From assembly GCF_023159225.1 (NCBI RefSeq), contig NC_063175.1:3870255-3934254 (forward strand): a DNA stretch of 64,000 nucleotides, read 5' to 3'. Below the pieces are notes generated by a model. It searched no databases, was not told the DNA's origin, and worked only from the letters and a program-made list of their open reading frames with translations. This document shows positions 33,666 through 45,847 of the stretch, piece by piece; within the stretch, counting starts at the first letter, position 1, and every line of letters begins with the position of its first letter. A program made the position numbers and the translations under genes. The stretch is from Perognathus longimembris pacificus. Lineage: Eukaryota > Chordata > Mammalia > Rodentia > Heteromyidae.

Positions 33666-34135
33666 GTCCCCATGCAAGCAACATCAGCAACACCCAGAAC
33701 TCCTTTGAAAAGCAGATTCTTAGACCTCACCACATACCTACTGAGTCTGAATATCTAAGTATGATCCAGCAATCCATAATTTCAATGTGACTTAAGGTTA
33801 TTCTGATGGATACTCAAGTTTGAAAAAGCATGAATTCACCTATGATGGATATATTCTCACTAGCTAAGGATGGTGCTGGTCTTACCCTGGAACTTGTAGC
33901 CAATGAGAGGATGGACAGTTGAAAACAAGATTAAGTTCTGATAGGTGAAGGCAGATGAATGTTGGGTACCAATAATATCAGTCACTGGTATAACAAATAC
34001 AATTTATTGATTTTCAATTTGTAGAATCATTATAGAGATACATGTATGTTTATAGTTTAAGAACAGAATTTAGAAGACATGGCTATTGGATATGTAAAAG
34101 TACGATGCATACTGAGTAATAGAAATGAAGAGGGA
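33666..34135. other. No gene recognised
   Basis: Unique-looking AT-rich DNA. Confidence 0.4.
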
Positions 34136-34448
34136 AGCTAGGTATTGACATGCCTGTAATCCTATCTATTCAGGAGGCTGTGATCTGAAGATGGTGGTTG
34201 GAAGCAAGCCTGGGCCAAAAAGTCCATGAGACTCTTGTCTTCAATTAACCAGTGAAAAACCAGAAGTGAAGCATTGAGTCAAGTGGTAGAACTCCAGTGT
34301 GAGCAAAAAAGCTAAGGGACAGCACCCAGGCCCCAAGTTCAAGCCCAAAAAGAAAGAAGGAAAGACAGAAAGAAAAGAAACAAAGAAATAGATAGAAGAA
34401 GAGAGGAAGAAAGAGGGAGAGAGGGAAGGAAGAAGGAAGGAAAGAAGG
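34136..34448 (+). mobile_element. Composite SINE with purine tail
   Basis: SINE body to about 34,350, then an AGAAAGAAGG-type purine tract to 34,448. Confidence 0.8.
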
Positions 34449-34586
34449 ACAAAAGAAATAATATAACTCTTGAGAGAAGTGAATAAAATCTTCATTTTGG
34501 ATAAAAGGAAATCAATATGTAATTTTACAAAACACTGTATTAAGGAATAGCAGTGTTAGCACAATATAGTTCCAAAGAATTTGACA

Positions 34587-34661
34587 GAGCTGGGGCATGT
34601 CTCAAACAGTAGAGTCCTGCTTAGAAAGCACAGGGCCCTGAGTTTATATCCTCCCATCACC
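34587..34661 (+). mobile_element. ID monomer
   Basis: 'gctggggcatgtctcaaaca' then 'agggccctgagtttata'. Confidence 0.6.
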
Positions 34662-34740
34662 CAAACTAAAATCTAGTTATTCAGGAGTCTGAAGTAGGTC
34701 TCTAAAATCACCTCAGTGAGTATAGTCAGAATGTGCATCA

Positions 34741-34970
34741 GAGCTAGGCACTGGTAGCTCATACCTGCAATCCCAGCTACTTAGGATGCTGAGATCTCAG
34801 AATCATGGTTTGAAACCATGGGGATAGAAAAGTCCATGAAACTTTTATGTCCAATTAAGCACCAAAAAGTCAGAAGTGGAGCTGTAGATCAAGTAGTGGA
34901 TCACTATCCATGGGCAAAAAAGCTAAGGGACAGCATCCAGGCAGAGTTCAAACCCTAGTACAGGCACATG
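34741..34970 (+). mobile_element. Composite SINE
   Basis: 'gagctaggcactggtagctc' to 'gagttcaaaccctagtacag'. Confidence 0.82.
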
Positions 34971-35312
34971 TGTGCACCCACACATACACTCAGACTTCTC
35001 TCTGAGGTAGTGCTATGGGAGGAGAACTTATGTTTCATGATTGGCTCTTCCCTACTATTGGATTATTTTTTAACTTAATGGGTACATACATTCCCTTGAT
35101 GGAACAAACTTGGCCATCAAATATTTAAAATTAAACTATCAGAAACAAAAATCACAAGATGGGACAGACTCTTCTATTTAAGAATTCCTTTGTATCCAGG
35201 CACTGGTTGCTCATGACTGTAATCCTATCATCCCAGGATTCCAGGATTGCAGTTCCAAGCTACCCCGGGCAGGAAAGTTTATAAGACTCTAATCTCGAAT
35301 AAACTATAAAAC

Positions 35313-37988
35313 TCTTTTTCATCAAAGAAAGAGAACTACAGACCCATCTCTTTGATGAACATCGATGAAAAACATCTGAATTCTGGCCAACTGACTTCAA
35401 CAACTAATCAAAAAATACACTATGGTCAGTTAGGATGCATCCCAGGGATGCAAAGCTGGTTCAATACACAAGTCAATTAATGCAATTCAACACATCAACA
35501 GGAACAAGGACAAGGACCACACGATCATCTCAATAGATGCAGAAAAGGCATTTGACAAGATCCAACATCCTTTTATGATAAAAGCTCTGGAGAAGCTAGG
35601 AATCCATGGAACATTCCTTCAATGTATAAAGGCTGTATATGGCAAACTTACAGCCAGCATTATACTTAATGGTGAAAAGTTAAAACCATTTCCTATAAAA
35701 TCAGGAATGAGACAAGGATGTCTGCTCTCTCCATTCCTCTTCAATATAGTATAGTATTTCCTAGCTAAACCAATAAGGCCAGAGAAAAAATAAAGGGAAT
35801 CCAAACAGAGAAAGAGGTAGTCAAACTTCCTCTTTGCAGATGGCATGAATCCTGTATTTAAAGAGCCCCATAGATTCCTCTCCTAAATTACTTGACCTGA
35901 TCCAAAACTTTGGTAAAGTAGCAGGGTATAAAATTAATCCACAAAAATCAGTAGCTTTTCTCTATGCCCACAATGAGAAGAGCAAGGCTGAAATCAGGAA
36001 AGCAACTCCTTTTGTAATAGCCTTAAAAAAATAAAACAACCCTAGGAATTAACTTAGCTAAAGATGTAAAGGACCTCTATGATGAAAACTTTTAATATCT
36101 GAAAAAGGAATTAAAGCGGATTTAAGGAAGTAGAAAAACTTCCCATGCTCCTGGATTGGGAGGATTAACATTGTGAAAATGGTAATGCTGCTGAAAGCTA
36201 TCTACAAACTCAATGCAACACCTATTAAAATCACAACAACTTTCTTCAATGATATAAAAGAAGTAATCCAAAAATTCATATGGAATAATAGAAGACCCTG
36301 AATAGCAAAAACAATCCTTAGCAGGAAAAACAGTGCTGGAGGAATATCAATACCAAACTTCAAACTCTATTAGAAAATCATAGTAATAAAAAGAGCTTGG
36401 TTCTGGCAGAAGATCAGGCCTAAGGAAAATGAAATAGAATCAAAGACCCAGAAATGGATTCACAGATCTGTAGTCACCTAACTTTTGATAAGGGAGACAA
36501 AAAACAAACAAACAACATCAATAACAAAAAACAAACAAACAGGATGGAAGAAAGACAGCTTTTTCAACAAATGGTGCTGGCAGAATTGGGTATACATGTG
36601 CAGAAAACTGAAGTTAGATCTTTGTATATCACCCTGCACCAGAATCAACTCCACAAGGATCAAAGACCTCAAGGTAAGACTACATCTACCCTGGAAATAT
36701 TACAGGAAGGGATAGGGAAACATTAAGACTCCTTGTCACAGGTCAAAACTTCCTAAGTAAAGATCTAGAAACACAACAAATCAAAGAAAGGCTGGGTAAA
36801 TGGGATGGCATCAAACTGAAGAGTTTCTGTATGGCAAAGAGCACATCTAGCAAGATAAATAGAAAGCCCACAGACTGGGAGAGGATCTTTACTAGCTATG
36901 CATTAGACAAGGGCTTTGAAAAACCAATCCTCAAAGAAACTACAACCCAATTAATAAGTGGGCTAATGACTTAAAGAGAGACTTCTCTGAAGAAGAAATA
37001 AGAATAGCCAGTAGATACAGGAAGAAATGTTCAACATCACTGGCCATAAAAGAAATACAAATTGAAACAATGCTGAGAGTCCACCTCATACCAGTTAGAA
37101 TGGCCATTATCAAGAATACTAACAATAGACTCTGGTGGGGGATGTGGCCAAAAGGGAGCACTATTACACTGTTGGTGGGAGTGCAAACTTGTTTAACCAG
37201 TCTGGAAAACAGTATGAAGCTTCCTCAAAAGACTAAAACAACCCTCCCCCCGGGCATTTACCCAAATGACCACAAACCAGCCCATACTAAAGCCATGAGC
37301 ATGACTGTGTTTACTGCAGCATTGTTTACCATACCTAAGATAAAGAAGCAACCCAGATGCCCCTCAGTGAATAAAGGGATGCAGAAAATGTAGTATATGT
37401 ACACAATGGAAATCTGAGCTTCCATCAGAAAGAATGACATCACCCCATTTGTAAGAAAATGGAAAGACTAAGTGAAGTAAGCCAAACCCAGAGGCTGAAT
37501 GGTTTCCCTCATCTGTAATAACTAGACTATGTCTAGGGTATTCTTAGGAGAGGATCACAAGCTATGTGCTTAGTATAAGCTTAAAGAAATGGAAACAATG
37601 TGTGTTTTTTATTGTGCCATTTGCAGTTATTTCTTTTTCTTTCTTTCTTTTTCCCCTCTGATTTATTTCCTAATGTCATTGTTTTTTTATTTCTGTACCC
37701 TTTATCTTGTATATAAGTTTATCTGATTGGAGAAGGGAAGGGGAATCACAGAAACAGTGGGACAAAGGGTAAACCAATTCAACAGTGATACTCACTAGTT
37801 ATTATGTTGGAAATGAACTTTACAACTTGGGGGTTGGGAAGGAAAAAGTGGGAGAAAATGAAGGAGGCAATAACACTGTTCAAAAAGAAATGTACTCATA
37901 ACCTGACTTATGTAACTGTAATCCCTCTGCACATCACTTTTACAATAAAATTTTTCAAAAGAGAGAAAGAATGAAAAAAAAAAAAAAA
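35313..37988 (+). mobile_element. 5'-truncated LINE-1
   Basis: About 2.7 kb containing the reverse-transcriptase and C-terminal parts of ORF2, a 3' UTR and a poly(A) run at 37,972-37,988. It inserted into the SINE above. Its 3' end has 'ctctgcacatcacttttaca'. Confidence 0.92.
35330..37450 (+). pseudogene. LINE-1 ORF2 remnant, catalytic site damaged
   Basis: Frameshifted and stop-broken ORF2. The reverse-transcriptase motif normally FADD reads 'FADG' at 35,833-35,844 (second Asp to Gly). Further pieces are visible on different frames, including the helper text 'RDFSDEEMRM'-like near 36,980 and the C-terminal 'TMEI.ASIRKND'-like near 37,410. Dead. Confidence 0.88.
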
Positions 37989-38137
37989 GCCAGAAGTGGA
38001 AGTGTGGCTCAAATGGTAAGGGTACTAGCCTTGAGCACAAAAACGCAGGGATGGAACCCAAGCCCAGAACCCCGGCCCGGATTTCAAGCCCCAAGACTGG
38101 CACCAAAAATAAATAAATAAATAAATAAATAATTCGT

Positions 38138-38846
38138 TTGTAAAATTTGACTTGATCTAGAAGGACCCAGGAGAAAGTCTGCAGAGGCCTGTTCTCATTG
38201 TGAGTCTGAGTCATGGGAACCAATCAGAGCCGTCTGTTGGCAGACTTGACCCCACCCCCTGTAGAAGGCTTCCCCCTGGACAGCTGCCTGCTCATTCAGA
38301 TGTAGAGCACAACAGCCTCCATGCATAAAGGGAGATCCTCTGGCACTGAATCCTCATTAGCTGATGAATGTGCCTGTCACAGGAAGGCAGTCATAATATT
38401 TAGCAATTGCTGACCTCAAAGCACTTGGGCAGACAGTAACAAGGCAGAATGTTGTCAGAATCCATGCATACATGTCTCTGTACACTTAGCTGTGTGTTTC
38501 CTATTGCAGCATTATCAGCTTCTTGATGTATTTTGTGCTTCAAGTTGTTGTCAGGACCTCTGTTTTCAATACCAATCATTGTGTCTGGAAATGGTGGGTT
38601 GAAGTGGTGTAGGAGCACTGAGGCTTAGAGCAGCGATCCTCGTTGTATTTCCAGTAGAGTCTGGACTAGGAGGTGCTCCAAGGAGTGGCCAGGCCTGTAA
38701 CACATCATGAATTCTCCTTAACTTAAGTATCTGTTCAATGAATTTGTTTGAGGAAGAAGTTTCTAGTAATAACTCACTAAAAACCACTGGCATGTGAATA
38801 AATACTGGCCTCAGACTTAGTCCAGGTCCTTATTTTGTTGTTGTTA

Positions 38847-38849
<3 letters not shown>
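38138..38849. other. No gene recognised
   Basis: Unique-looking DNA with balanced composition. No repeat landmarks. Confidence 0.4.
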
Positions 38850-38900
<51 letters not shown>

Positions 38901-39127
38901 AATACTGGGGCTTAAACTCAGGACCTTATGCTCTTGTTTGGCTTTTTTAGCCTAAGACTGGTGTTCTACAGTTTAAGTCACAACTGCTCTTCCAGCTTTT
39001 TGCTGGTTAAAAGGAGATAAGGATCTCCTGGACTTTCCTTTCCAGGTAGATTTTTGAACTGTTATCCTCAGATCTCTGACTCTTAAGTAGCTAGGATTAT
39101 AGGTGTGTGGGCCACTGACTCCAGCTA
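38850..39127 (-). mobile_element. Composite SINE with (GT)n
   Basis: About 23 GT units (38,850-38,897) then a minus-strand body ending 'tgtgtgggccactgactcca'. Confidence 0.75.
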
Positions 39128-39179
39128 GCCCAGGATTTAACCATTACTTTCCTCACTTACTTGATAGTTCTACCACCAC

Positions 39180-39265
39180 AAAAAAGGCACAGCACTTCCT
39201 TCACCTCGTTTTCTCACCTGTGAATGGAGGTAATATCTTCTCCATCTGAGCACACAATTAACCTT
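39180..39265 (+). mobile_element. MIR fragment
   Basis: 'cctcgttttctcacctgtga' followed by 'atggaggtaatatc' matches the MIR core. Confidence 0.5.
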
Positions 39266-39285
39266 GTGGCTCAGATTTTCAAAAA

Positions 39286-39870
39286 GCAGCCAAGTATCAG
39301 TGGCTCATGCCTGTAATCCTAGGTACTCAGGAGGCTGAGATCTGAGGATTGCAGTTCAAAACCAGCCCAGACAGGAAAGTCTGTGACACTCTTATTGTTA
39401 GGTCAGCACTAGAAAGATGGCTCCTTCTTTTGGCTTGCTCTCCCTGGAAAACTGTACAGACCCCTTCCCCTTGGCTCTCTCTCCATGCATGATTGCACGT
39501 GGCCCTCCTAGAATTCCCTGCCCAGCACCTGTAACCCAGGTCACTGGCATCTCTGAGGGAAGTGAGGGTCCCCAGGCTCTGAAGTCACTTCCTCATAAAC
39601 TGTGGGCACACCTACTTCTTGTCCTCCCCTCTATCATCTCTCTGCCATCAGTTCCCCCTCTGCACACAAACATCTATTTGGTTCTCCTAATAACCTCTCT
39701 TCTGCACGAGCAGCATGCAGGTCTCCTTTCTCCAACCCTTTCTTACACTTACCTCCAATTAATAACCAAAAAGCTGGAAGTGGCACTGTGGTTTAAGCGG
39801 TAGAATGCTAGCTCTGAGTACAAAAGTTAATGGGCAGTGCCCAGGCGCTCAATTCAAGCCCCAGGACTGG
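39286..39870 (+). mobile_element. Composite SINE split by an LTR
   Basis: Left half 39,286-39,395 and right half from 39,748 ('ctccaattaataaccaaaa') form one SINE. Confidence 0.85.
39396..39747 (+). mobile_element. Solo LTR (MaLR-like) inserted in a SINE
   Basis: Starts TGTTAGG and ends TTACA. Flanked by 'cttat' and 'cttac', a 5-base duplication with one change, as expected of ERVL/MaLR LTRs. The intact SINE sequence shows what the empty site was. No clear poly(A) signal, so orientation is uncertain. Small open frames here are spurious. Confidence 0.75.
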
Positions 39871-40185
39871 CACACATACAGAAATGGAAAATCTAAATTA
39901 TAAAATCATGGGGGATTGTTAAGGAGTAGAGAGAACACAATCTCAGAAGAGAGTCATGTCTCTTGGTTTGAACTGAGCTCATGTGCTAGGCCCAAAATGA
40001 ACTTGCTCATGCTAAAGTTCTACATTGCCAAATAAAACCAAGTTGTTCATCAAGCCTACTGAGAAGCAGAAAGACAGAGATAGTAGTCAAATCTCCAAAC
40101 AAGCCAGTTTTAGCCAGTGCTGTGGTTTCAGTGTGCTTTAAGCACTGGGAACTTGGTTCCCAGTGAGTCAATGGTGAGAGGCAAA
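39871..40185. other. No gene recognised
   Basis: About 300 bases of unique-looking DNA. Confidence 0.4.
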
Positions 40186-40412
40186 GCCTGGCACTGGTGG
40201 CTCATGCCTGTTATCCTTACTATTCAGGAGGCTGAGATCTGAGGACCAAGTTAGAAGTCAGCCTGGGCAGGAAAGTCTATGAGACTTTTATCTGCAATTA
40301 ACCACAAATAGCCAGACGCGGAACTATTCCTCAAGTGGGAGAGCACTAGCCTTGAGTGGAAAAACTAATGGACAATGCCCAGGCCCTGAATAGCCATACA
40401 AAAATATTAAAC
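40186..40412 (+). mobile_element. Composite SINE
   Basis: 'gcctggcactggtggctcat' to 'ccaggccctgaatagcc'. Confidence 0.85.
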
Positions 40413-40432
40413 TAAAAAAAGAGGTAGGTCCT

Positions 40433-40625
40433 ATACTAGACACCATGTCTCACTCCTGTAATCCTAGCTACTCAAGAGGCTGAGAATCAGAAAATTGTGA
40501 TTCAAAACCATCCTGGGTAGATAAATCTGTGAGACTTTGTCTCTAGAATAGCTAAGGAAAAGATGGTCCAATAGTAGACTGCCAACTTTGTTCCTGGAGA
40601 TCAAGTCCTGGTAACATCAATAAAG
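40433..40625 (+). mobile_element. Composite SINE, degraded right half
   Basis: 'cactcctgtaatcctagcta' is well kept; the ID-like half is decayed. Confidence 0.7.
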
Positions 40626-40721
40626 AAAAACAGATGTAGGTCCTAGCATTGCTCACTGGTGTGCTGCCCTCAGCAGAATAAATGATGGTGTTTCAGAGTC
40701 AATTAATTCTCCTGGGGTAGA

Positions 40722-40941
40722 CTGTTAGAAAACAAGGCCCTCCCATGTGCTTGGCCTTGTCTGCATGCAGCCATTTTTCCCTTCGCTCTTCTCCACTATG
40801 TTGTAATGCAGCCTAAGGAGGCAGACCGGGCCTGCTGATCTTAGATGTTCAGCCTGTAAACATCATGAGTCCATGAAACCTCTTTTCTTTACAAAGAACC
40901 TGGCCTCAGTTTTTTGTTATAGAACTGAAAACAGCCTAATA
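40722..40941 (+). mobile_element. MaLR-type LTR 3' part
   Basis: 'aaacctcttttctttacaaa' followed by 'gaaaacagcctaatata' is the typical end of MLT1/MST/ORR1 LTRs. Confidence 0.75.
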
Positions 40942-41157
40942 TAGCTAGCTCACATTGTGGTAAGGAAATCCACTGTGCTTTAGCCTTTATAAGGAAAGCT
41001 ACTTTGAAATAACTAATCTGTTTTTCATTTTCTGTTGATGCTATCCTAGTCTTTCTTCTTTCTATAAAACAAATCTCTTGTTTTCAGAACACTTATTCTA
41101 GTTTATGAAATGAAGTGTTGAAAGATTACAGAATTACAAATTAAACCCAAGTAAAGA

Positions 41158-41255
41158 CAAGACTGGTATCACATTCCTGTGATTTTGGCACTTGGGAGGC
41201 TGAGACAAGATGTTTGCAAATTGGAAGGCAGCCTAGACTCTCTCACAAACAAATA
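41158..41255 (+). mobile_element. B1-like fragment
   Basis: 'ttggcacttgggaggctgag' then 'ggaaggcagcctagactc'. Confidence 0.6.
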
Positions 41256-41300
41256 AATAACAGCTAAGCAAGATCTTTAAATCAGAGATTTGTCTTTTGT

Positions 41301-41380
41301 GTGTTTCTGGTACTAGGGTTTGCACTCAGGGCCTATGCTTCTTGGCAAGTGGTCTGCCATTTAAGCCACATTCCCAGCTT
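41301..41380 (-). mobile_element. ID monomer
   Basis: 'ctggtactagggtttgcact' to 'ccacattcccagct'. Confidence 0.65.
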
Positions 41381-42289
41381 ATCTTTTGACATGGAACAAA
41401 TTTAAGTGATGATGGAGGACTACATTGACATACTTTTTATGGATTGACCAGAAAAGTCATGGGACAGTTGGCATCATATCGGAATAGTGCTTCCAAAATT
41501 CTTTTTAGCACTCATTTCTCCCAGCATGCTTTCAGCTGCATATCTAAATAACATTTGTAATCATACCTGTGGTAACTGCTATTCTTTGGACTGCAACTAG
41601 TTTCTCTAAAGAAGAGCAGCTTGATATCCACAGTCTGTGTCTTCTCACCTTTATACAAGCTCCCACAAAAGCCTACTTCATCTCTCATTTTATACAACAT
41701 GGAAAACCAGATCCTATAATCACTCACACTACAACTGAGATGTGCAAAGAGGTTGTAGTTCTTGGTTGCTCACTTACTAGCACACCTGCTTGTCCTCCTT
41801 GACCTTCTAGGTACTAGAAGAAAGGCTCGATCAAGTCCCCTTGCAATATTTCCATTTCTTCCCATTGATTCAAGCTTTATTCCAGTGTAAACATTTGGTC
41901 CATTCAAAGTTCAACTTCCTACTAGAGCTGATTAAAATCTTTATGTGGTTGAGTAAATGTCCTTAAATAAAATCCATAATATCTCTCACATTTGACCTCC
42001 TCGTCTTTGATCTAGGAGAAATGCAGGACTTGCTAGAACCTTGTGAGGCCCGTGGAATAAGAAGATGTTTGCACAGTGTAGTGCCTTAGAATCCTTTCAT
42101 GTCCACTTGGAGACCACCTACCCTGCTGATGCCAAGGGTGAAGTCAGTGTGGAGTGACTTAGGGCACAATCCATGTCCACTCACCGATCCCTGGTATGTT
42201 TCCTCTCTCTAAATCGACACCATACTTCAACCCACACCCTCACACAGTGAATCAACCCGAGCCCCTCACTCTTTCTCCTTCAGACTCTG
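41381..42289. other. No gene recognised
   Basis: About 900 bases of unique-looking DNA. Confidence 0.4.
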
Positions 42290-42304
42290 TAGACCTCTGG
42301 TTTC

Positions 42305-42513
42305 TTTTTTTTTTTTTTTTTGACCAGTCCTGGGGCTTGGACTCAGGGTCTGAGCACTGTCCCTGGCTTCTTTTTGCTCAAGGCTAGCACTCTGCCACTT
42401 AAGCCACAGCGCCACTTCTGGCCATTTTCTGTATATGTGGTGCTGGGGAATTAAACTCAGGGCCTCATGTATACGAGGCAAGCGCTCTTGCCACTAGGCC
42501 ATATCCCCAGCCC
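42305..42513 (-). mobile_element. IDL SINE with target-site duplication
   Basis: Minus-strand dimer, exact 15-base duplication 'tagacctctggtttc' at 42,290-42,304 and 42,514-42,528. Confidence 0.94.
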
Positions 42514-42559
42514 TAGACCTCTGGTTTCAAGTCAGCCATAATTGCGTCTTTTCCAGTCC

Positions 42560-42992
42560 ATGAGACCTACAGGAACTTTTAAAACTGGTGATTGGAAACT
42601 TAAGAGCAGCTTAGAAATGATCCTGTCTGTCTCAAGTGAATGAGTAAATTCGGGCCCCTGGGTAGCATCTTGGCCAAGCAGGATAAATTCGGAAGCAAAA
42701 GGGACTCTGATTAGGAATAAACAACCAATTAGAATGCTGTAGAAACCAACCCATAAAGGGCTACCTTCCAAAACACCTAATTGTAGTAGGGTCAACCAAC
42801 CAGAGCACAGCTTAGAATACAAATACCCTTAGACTCAGAGTCACCCAGAGAGAACGAGCTACCTGGGAAAGCTGAGAGGACAGATGAAGGCAGAGGCAGT
42901 GGCATATATTTCTCTTCTGAATAAAGTTCTTCACAACCTCCCTCCACTGACCTGGACTTCATTCACTAAACTCCTGAGACAATAACTCCAGG
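42560..42992 (+). mobile_element. Candidate LTR
   Basis: Layout suggests an LTR: CCAAT-like 'caaccaattagaatgc', a poly(A) signal in 'gaataaagttcttcacaac' at about 42,919, then a short U5-like stretch ending near 'caataactcca'. Ends and target duplication are not clear. Confidence 0.45.
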
Positions 42993-43617
42993 CAGGAACA
43001 GCATCACTGTGAGTGGCAGGCAGTCTGCGGCTGAGCTGTAACACTAAACAGTCATGCCTGCTATAGGACTGCAACTGTACACTGGCCTTGAACAACAGCA
43101 GAAAAGTCTGTATTACAATCATGCTGTGGATCCTCATCTCAGCCCCCAAAGTTTAGAACAGCTAACTACATCCCCTTGTCCTGCCTTCCTTTCTTCTTCT
43201 GGCCATGATCATGGGTAGAAGGGGAGGGCTCTGCGTTCCTTTTCCTGTCTGGAAGAACAGTTCCCTTCATCATGTCTGCTTTCTTCTGAAGATGGCTCTT
43301 GCCCTCACCCCAGGCTGGGAAGGGACCAGAAAACAGAAGCCAGTTTATCACAAGGAAACAGAGTCTGCAGTGCTTCCAAAACATTCTGTCTGTTACAAGG
43401 GGGACAGAAGTGTTCAGTCCACAGTGCTTACCTCTATTGGACAAATGCAAGAGCTTGGTAGAAAAGATCAGCCTTCCCTGGCAGTGGCCTGGAGCCAGGG
43501 GACATAGAGGAGCTGGTACCTGACCATGCCGCATGCCTTTGCTTATCCTTGCCTTTGCCTAGAGAGGCAGGGAAGAGGCCTCAGCATAAAGACAGAGGTA
43601 GGAGAAGGCTCTGGATA
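42993..43617. other. No gene recognised
   Basis: Overlapping open frames exist on both strands (43,166-43,534 and 43,205-43,507), but none shows a domain, and frames on both strands at once argue against coding. Confidence 0.4.
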
Positions 43618-43800
43618 CTCAGTTCTCTTCCCCAGCACCTGGCAGAGGGTCTAGCTCAGTTAAGTTTCTCTGGGAATGTTGTATTGAATGAAATGAACTC
43701 ATTCTGGCCTTTGCCCTTGATCCACTGTTTGACCTTGTGGACCCTCCTTGGGTAAGGCTCAGTGGTTCTCTCTAAAATGCAGAGTCCATCATATATAAAA
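43618..43800 (+). mobile_element. L2/MIR-like fragments
   Basis: 'cagcacctggcagagggtct' with 'gtattgaatgaaatgaa' resembles an L2 or MIR 3' end; 'tgtttgaccttgtggaccc' resembles MIR. Weak. Confidence 0.4.
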
Positions 43801-44182
43801 CTGATGTCCCTAGGTTCTTCCAAGTATGAAATAAGATAATATACTGAGTGTCCCTGGATGACCTCAGAAATGTTAAGAATAAAAGATAAATACTTTTCAA
43901 ATATACAAAGATGATAATAGTATCTAAGTCTATACCAAAAAAGAATGCTCATTTCCTCTTTGACATTTTTTTCAATAGTAGAAGGGAAGAAATAAGTTTT
44001 TCATGAAATTAATAAAATTATTTTTGTATTAAAGGAGAAAATATGGCTGGCAAACATTTTATTCTTCTTGATCTGGTCGCTAATTTACTAATTCTTGGCA
44101 AATTTACCTCTACTTTCATCTGATCCTTTCTTATACTTACTATTCTCTTTCTCTTTCTCTCTATCCCCCTTCTCTCTTTACA

Positions 44183-44256
44183 TTAGTGAGGTATGCACTC
44201 AGGGCCTTGTACTTGCTTGACTGGCATTTTACCACTTGACTCATGCCTCCAGTCTC
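44183..44256 (-). mobile_element. ID monomer
   Basis: 'gtatgcactcagggccttgt' and 'ttttaccacttgactcatgc'. Confidence 0.6.
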
Positions 44257-44496
44257 ACTGTTTGCTAGAAAAGGAACAAAGAATTCAACCAATGAAATAA
44301 AAATAATTACAATTATGATAGTAATATCTATCATTGGAATATCTACCATTGATCAAAAAATCACTTTTTAAGTATCAATGCTATAAATACACCAATGAAA
44401 AGACAGACTAACAAGGTAGATAAAACAATAACACTTGCTGAACCCAGTTTAAACATGATGTTTCAGATTTAAAAGAAAGAAAGAGAAGGCAGCGAG

Positions 44497-44711
44497 AAGG
44501 AGCCAGTGACTCAAGCCTAACTGCTCAGAGTCCTGAGAATCCCAGTTTGAAGCTAGCCCAATTAGGAAAGACTGAGACTCTGCACTCCAGTTAATTACCA
44601 AAAGCTTGAAGTGGAACTGTGGCTCAAGTGCTAGCTGTGGCTCAAATGCTAGCCTTGAGCAGAAATGGTAAGGGAGAGCTCAAGCCCTGAGTTCAAGTCA
44701 TATAATCAGTT
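44497..44711 (+). mobile_element. Composite SINE with internal duplication
   Basis: 'gctgtggctcaaatgctag' repeats the preceding 'actgtggctcaagtgctag', a 20-odd-base tandem duplication in the ID-like half. Confidence 0.75.
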
Positions 44712-44997
44712 CAAGGTGGGAGTAGACTATGTAGCTTCAACCCTTAAAGCAACACTTGGTGCCCCAAATGGAAGCTATCTGATAGCATACTCTTCTGTAC
44801 CTCCAATGTGGTGAGAAGAAAACTGAAGAACCTTCCTGTGACGAGCACAAGACACAAGGGACAACAAACAGATCACTTGATGTTGAGATCAATGTATTTG
44901 GCCATAGCTAAGGCAGAGAATCTTCAAAACTCTAGCTCAAGAAGAGGCCAATGATTGCTGTTTTTCACTCTTTCGCTACTTTTTTTCTGAAAAAGCT

Positions 44998-44998
<1 letters not shown>

Positions 44999-45047
<49 letters not shown>

Positions 45048-45256
45048 ACTGGGGCTTGAACTCAGGGCCTCTAGGATTCTTTTGTCTTTTTTCACTCAAA
45101 GCTACTACATGAGCCACACCTCCAGTTCCAACATTTTTGCTGGTTAATTGGTGATAAGAGTCTCACTGATTTGTATGCCCAGTCTGGATTTGAACCTGAA
45201 TCCTCAGATCTCAACCTCCTGAGTAACTAGGATTATAGGTGTGAGTCACAGACACT
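44999..45256 (-). mobile_element. Composite SINE with (GT)n
   Basis: About 21 GT units (44,999-45,042), then a minus-strand body ending 'ataggtgtgagtcacagaca'. Confidence 0.78.
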
Positions 45257-45847
45257 CAAATCTGAAAAAGAAAAAAAAAGGGGGGGGGGCTTTAACTTGT
45301 TCTGTCACCACTATCGTTCTGGTGGCTGGAATTGAGGCAGTCAGCTACAATGCCCTCTGGAAGATGTTTATGTGATTCACAATGGTCCTGGATCTTGAGC
45401 TGAATGTAGTCGCTAGATAGAATTTTGTGACATTTGCCTCTCTGTATGTGTTTCATCTTCCTCAATCATGTGTCTAATGTCCAAAGACATATTTGCAACA
45501 AATTAAAGATCTTAATTGATTTTATTTTTAATTTTAGAATTGTGCAATATTTTATTCCATAAAATTGATTAAGTTGTCTGGGCAGGCTGAGCAGAGGAGG
45601 TGATTTTTGAGCAAAACAAAGAACAAAGAGCTTCTTAGTCATTTGAAAATTACATTCCTTGTAAGATCCTGACAGGAAGACAGACTAATAGGAAAACAAC
45701 TGATATTGGGTTACTTCAGGCAATTTACTTGGGAGTAGTGCATAAAAATTGAAGCAGGAACCTAGCCCAAAACAATGACTTTTTGTAATTTTTTTTTAAT
45801 ATACCACTATGCAGTCATAAACTGAGTATTTCTCTTACTTTATTTAC
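45257..45847. other. No gene recognised
   Basis: Unique-looking DNA with a short A/G tract at 45,266-45,289. Confidence 0.4.

Larger units (their letters stand above)
35193..38137 (+). mobile_element. Composite SINE split by a LINE-1
   Basis: Left half at 35,193-35,312 ('ggcactggttgctcatgac' to 'aataaactataaaac'). Right half at 37,989-38,137 ('gccagaagtggaagtgtggc' to an AAAT tail). They form one SINE cut open by the L1 below. Confidence 0.8.

Noticed and set aside
15820..45060. CRISPR-like spacing of repeated elements
   Set aside because: The repeats are microsatellites and dispersed SINEs in a mammalian genome; there are no uniform repeat-spacer units or cas genes.
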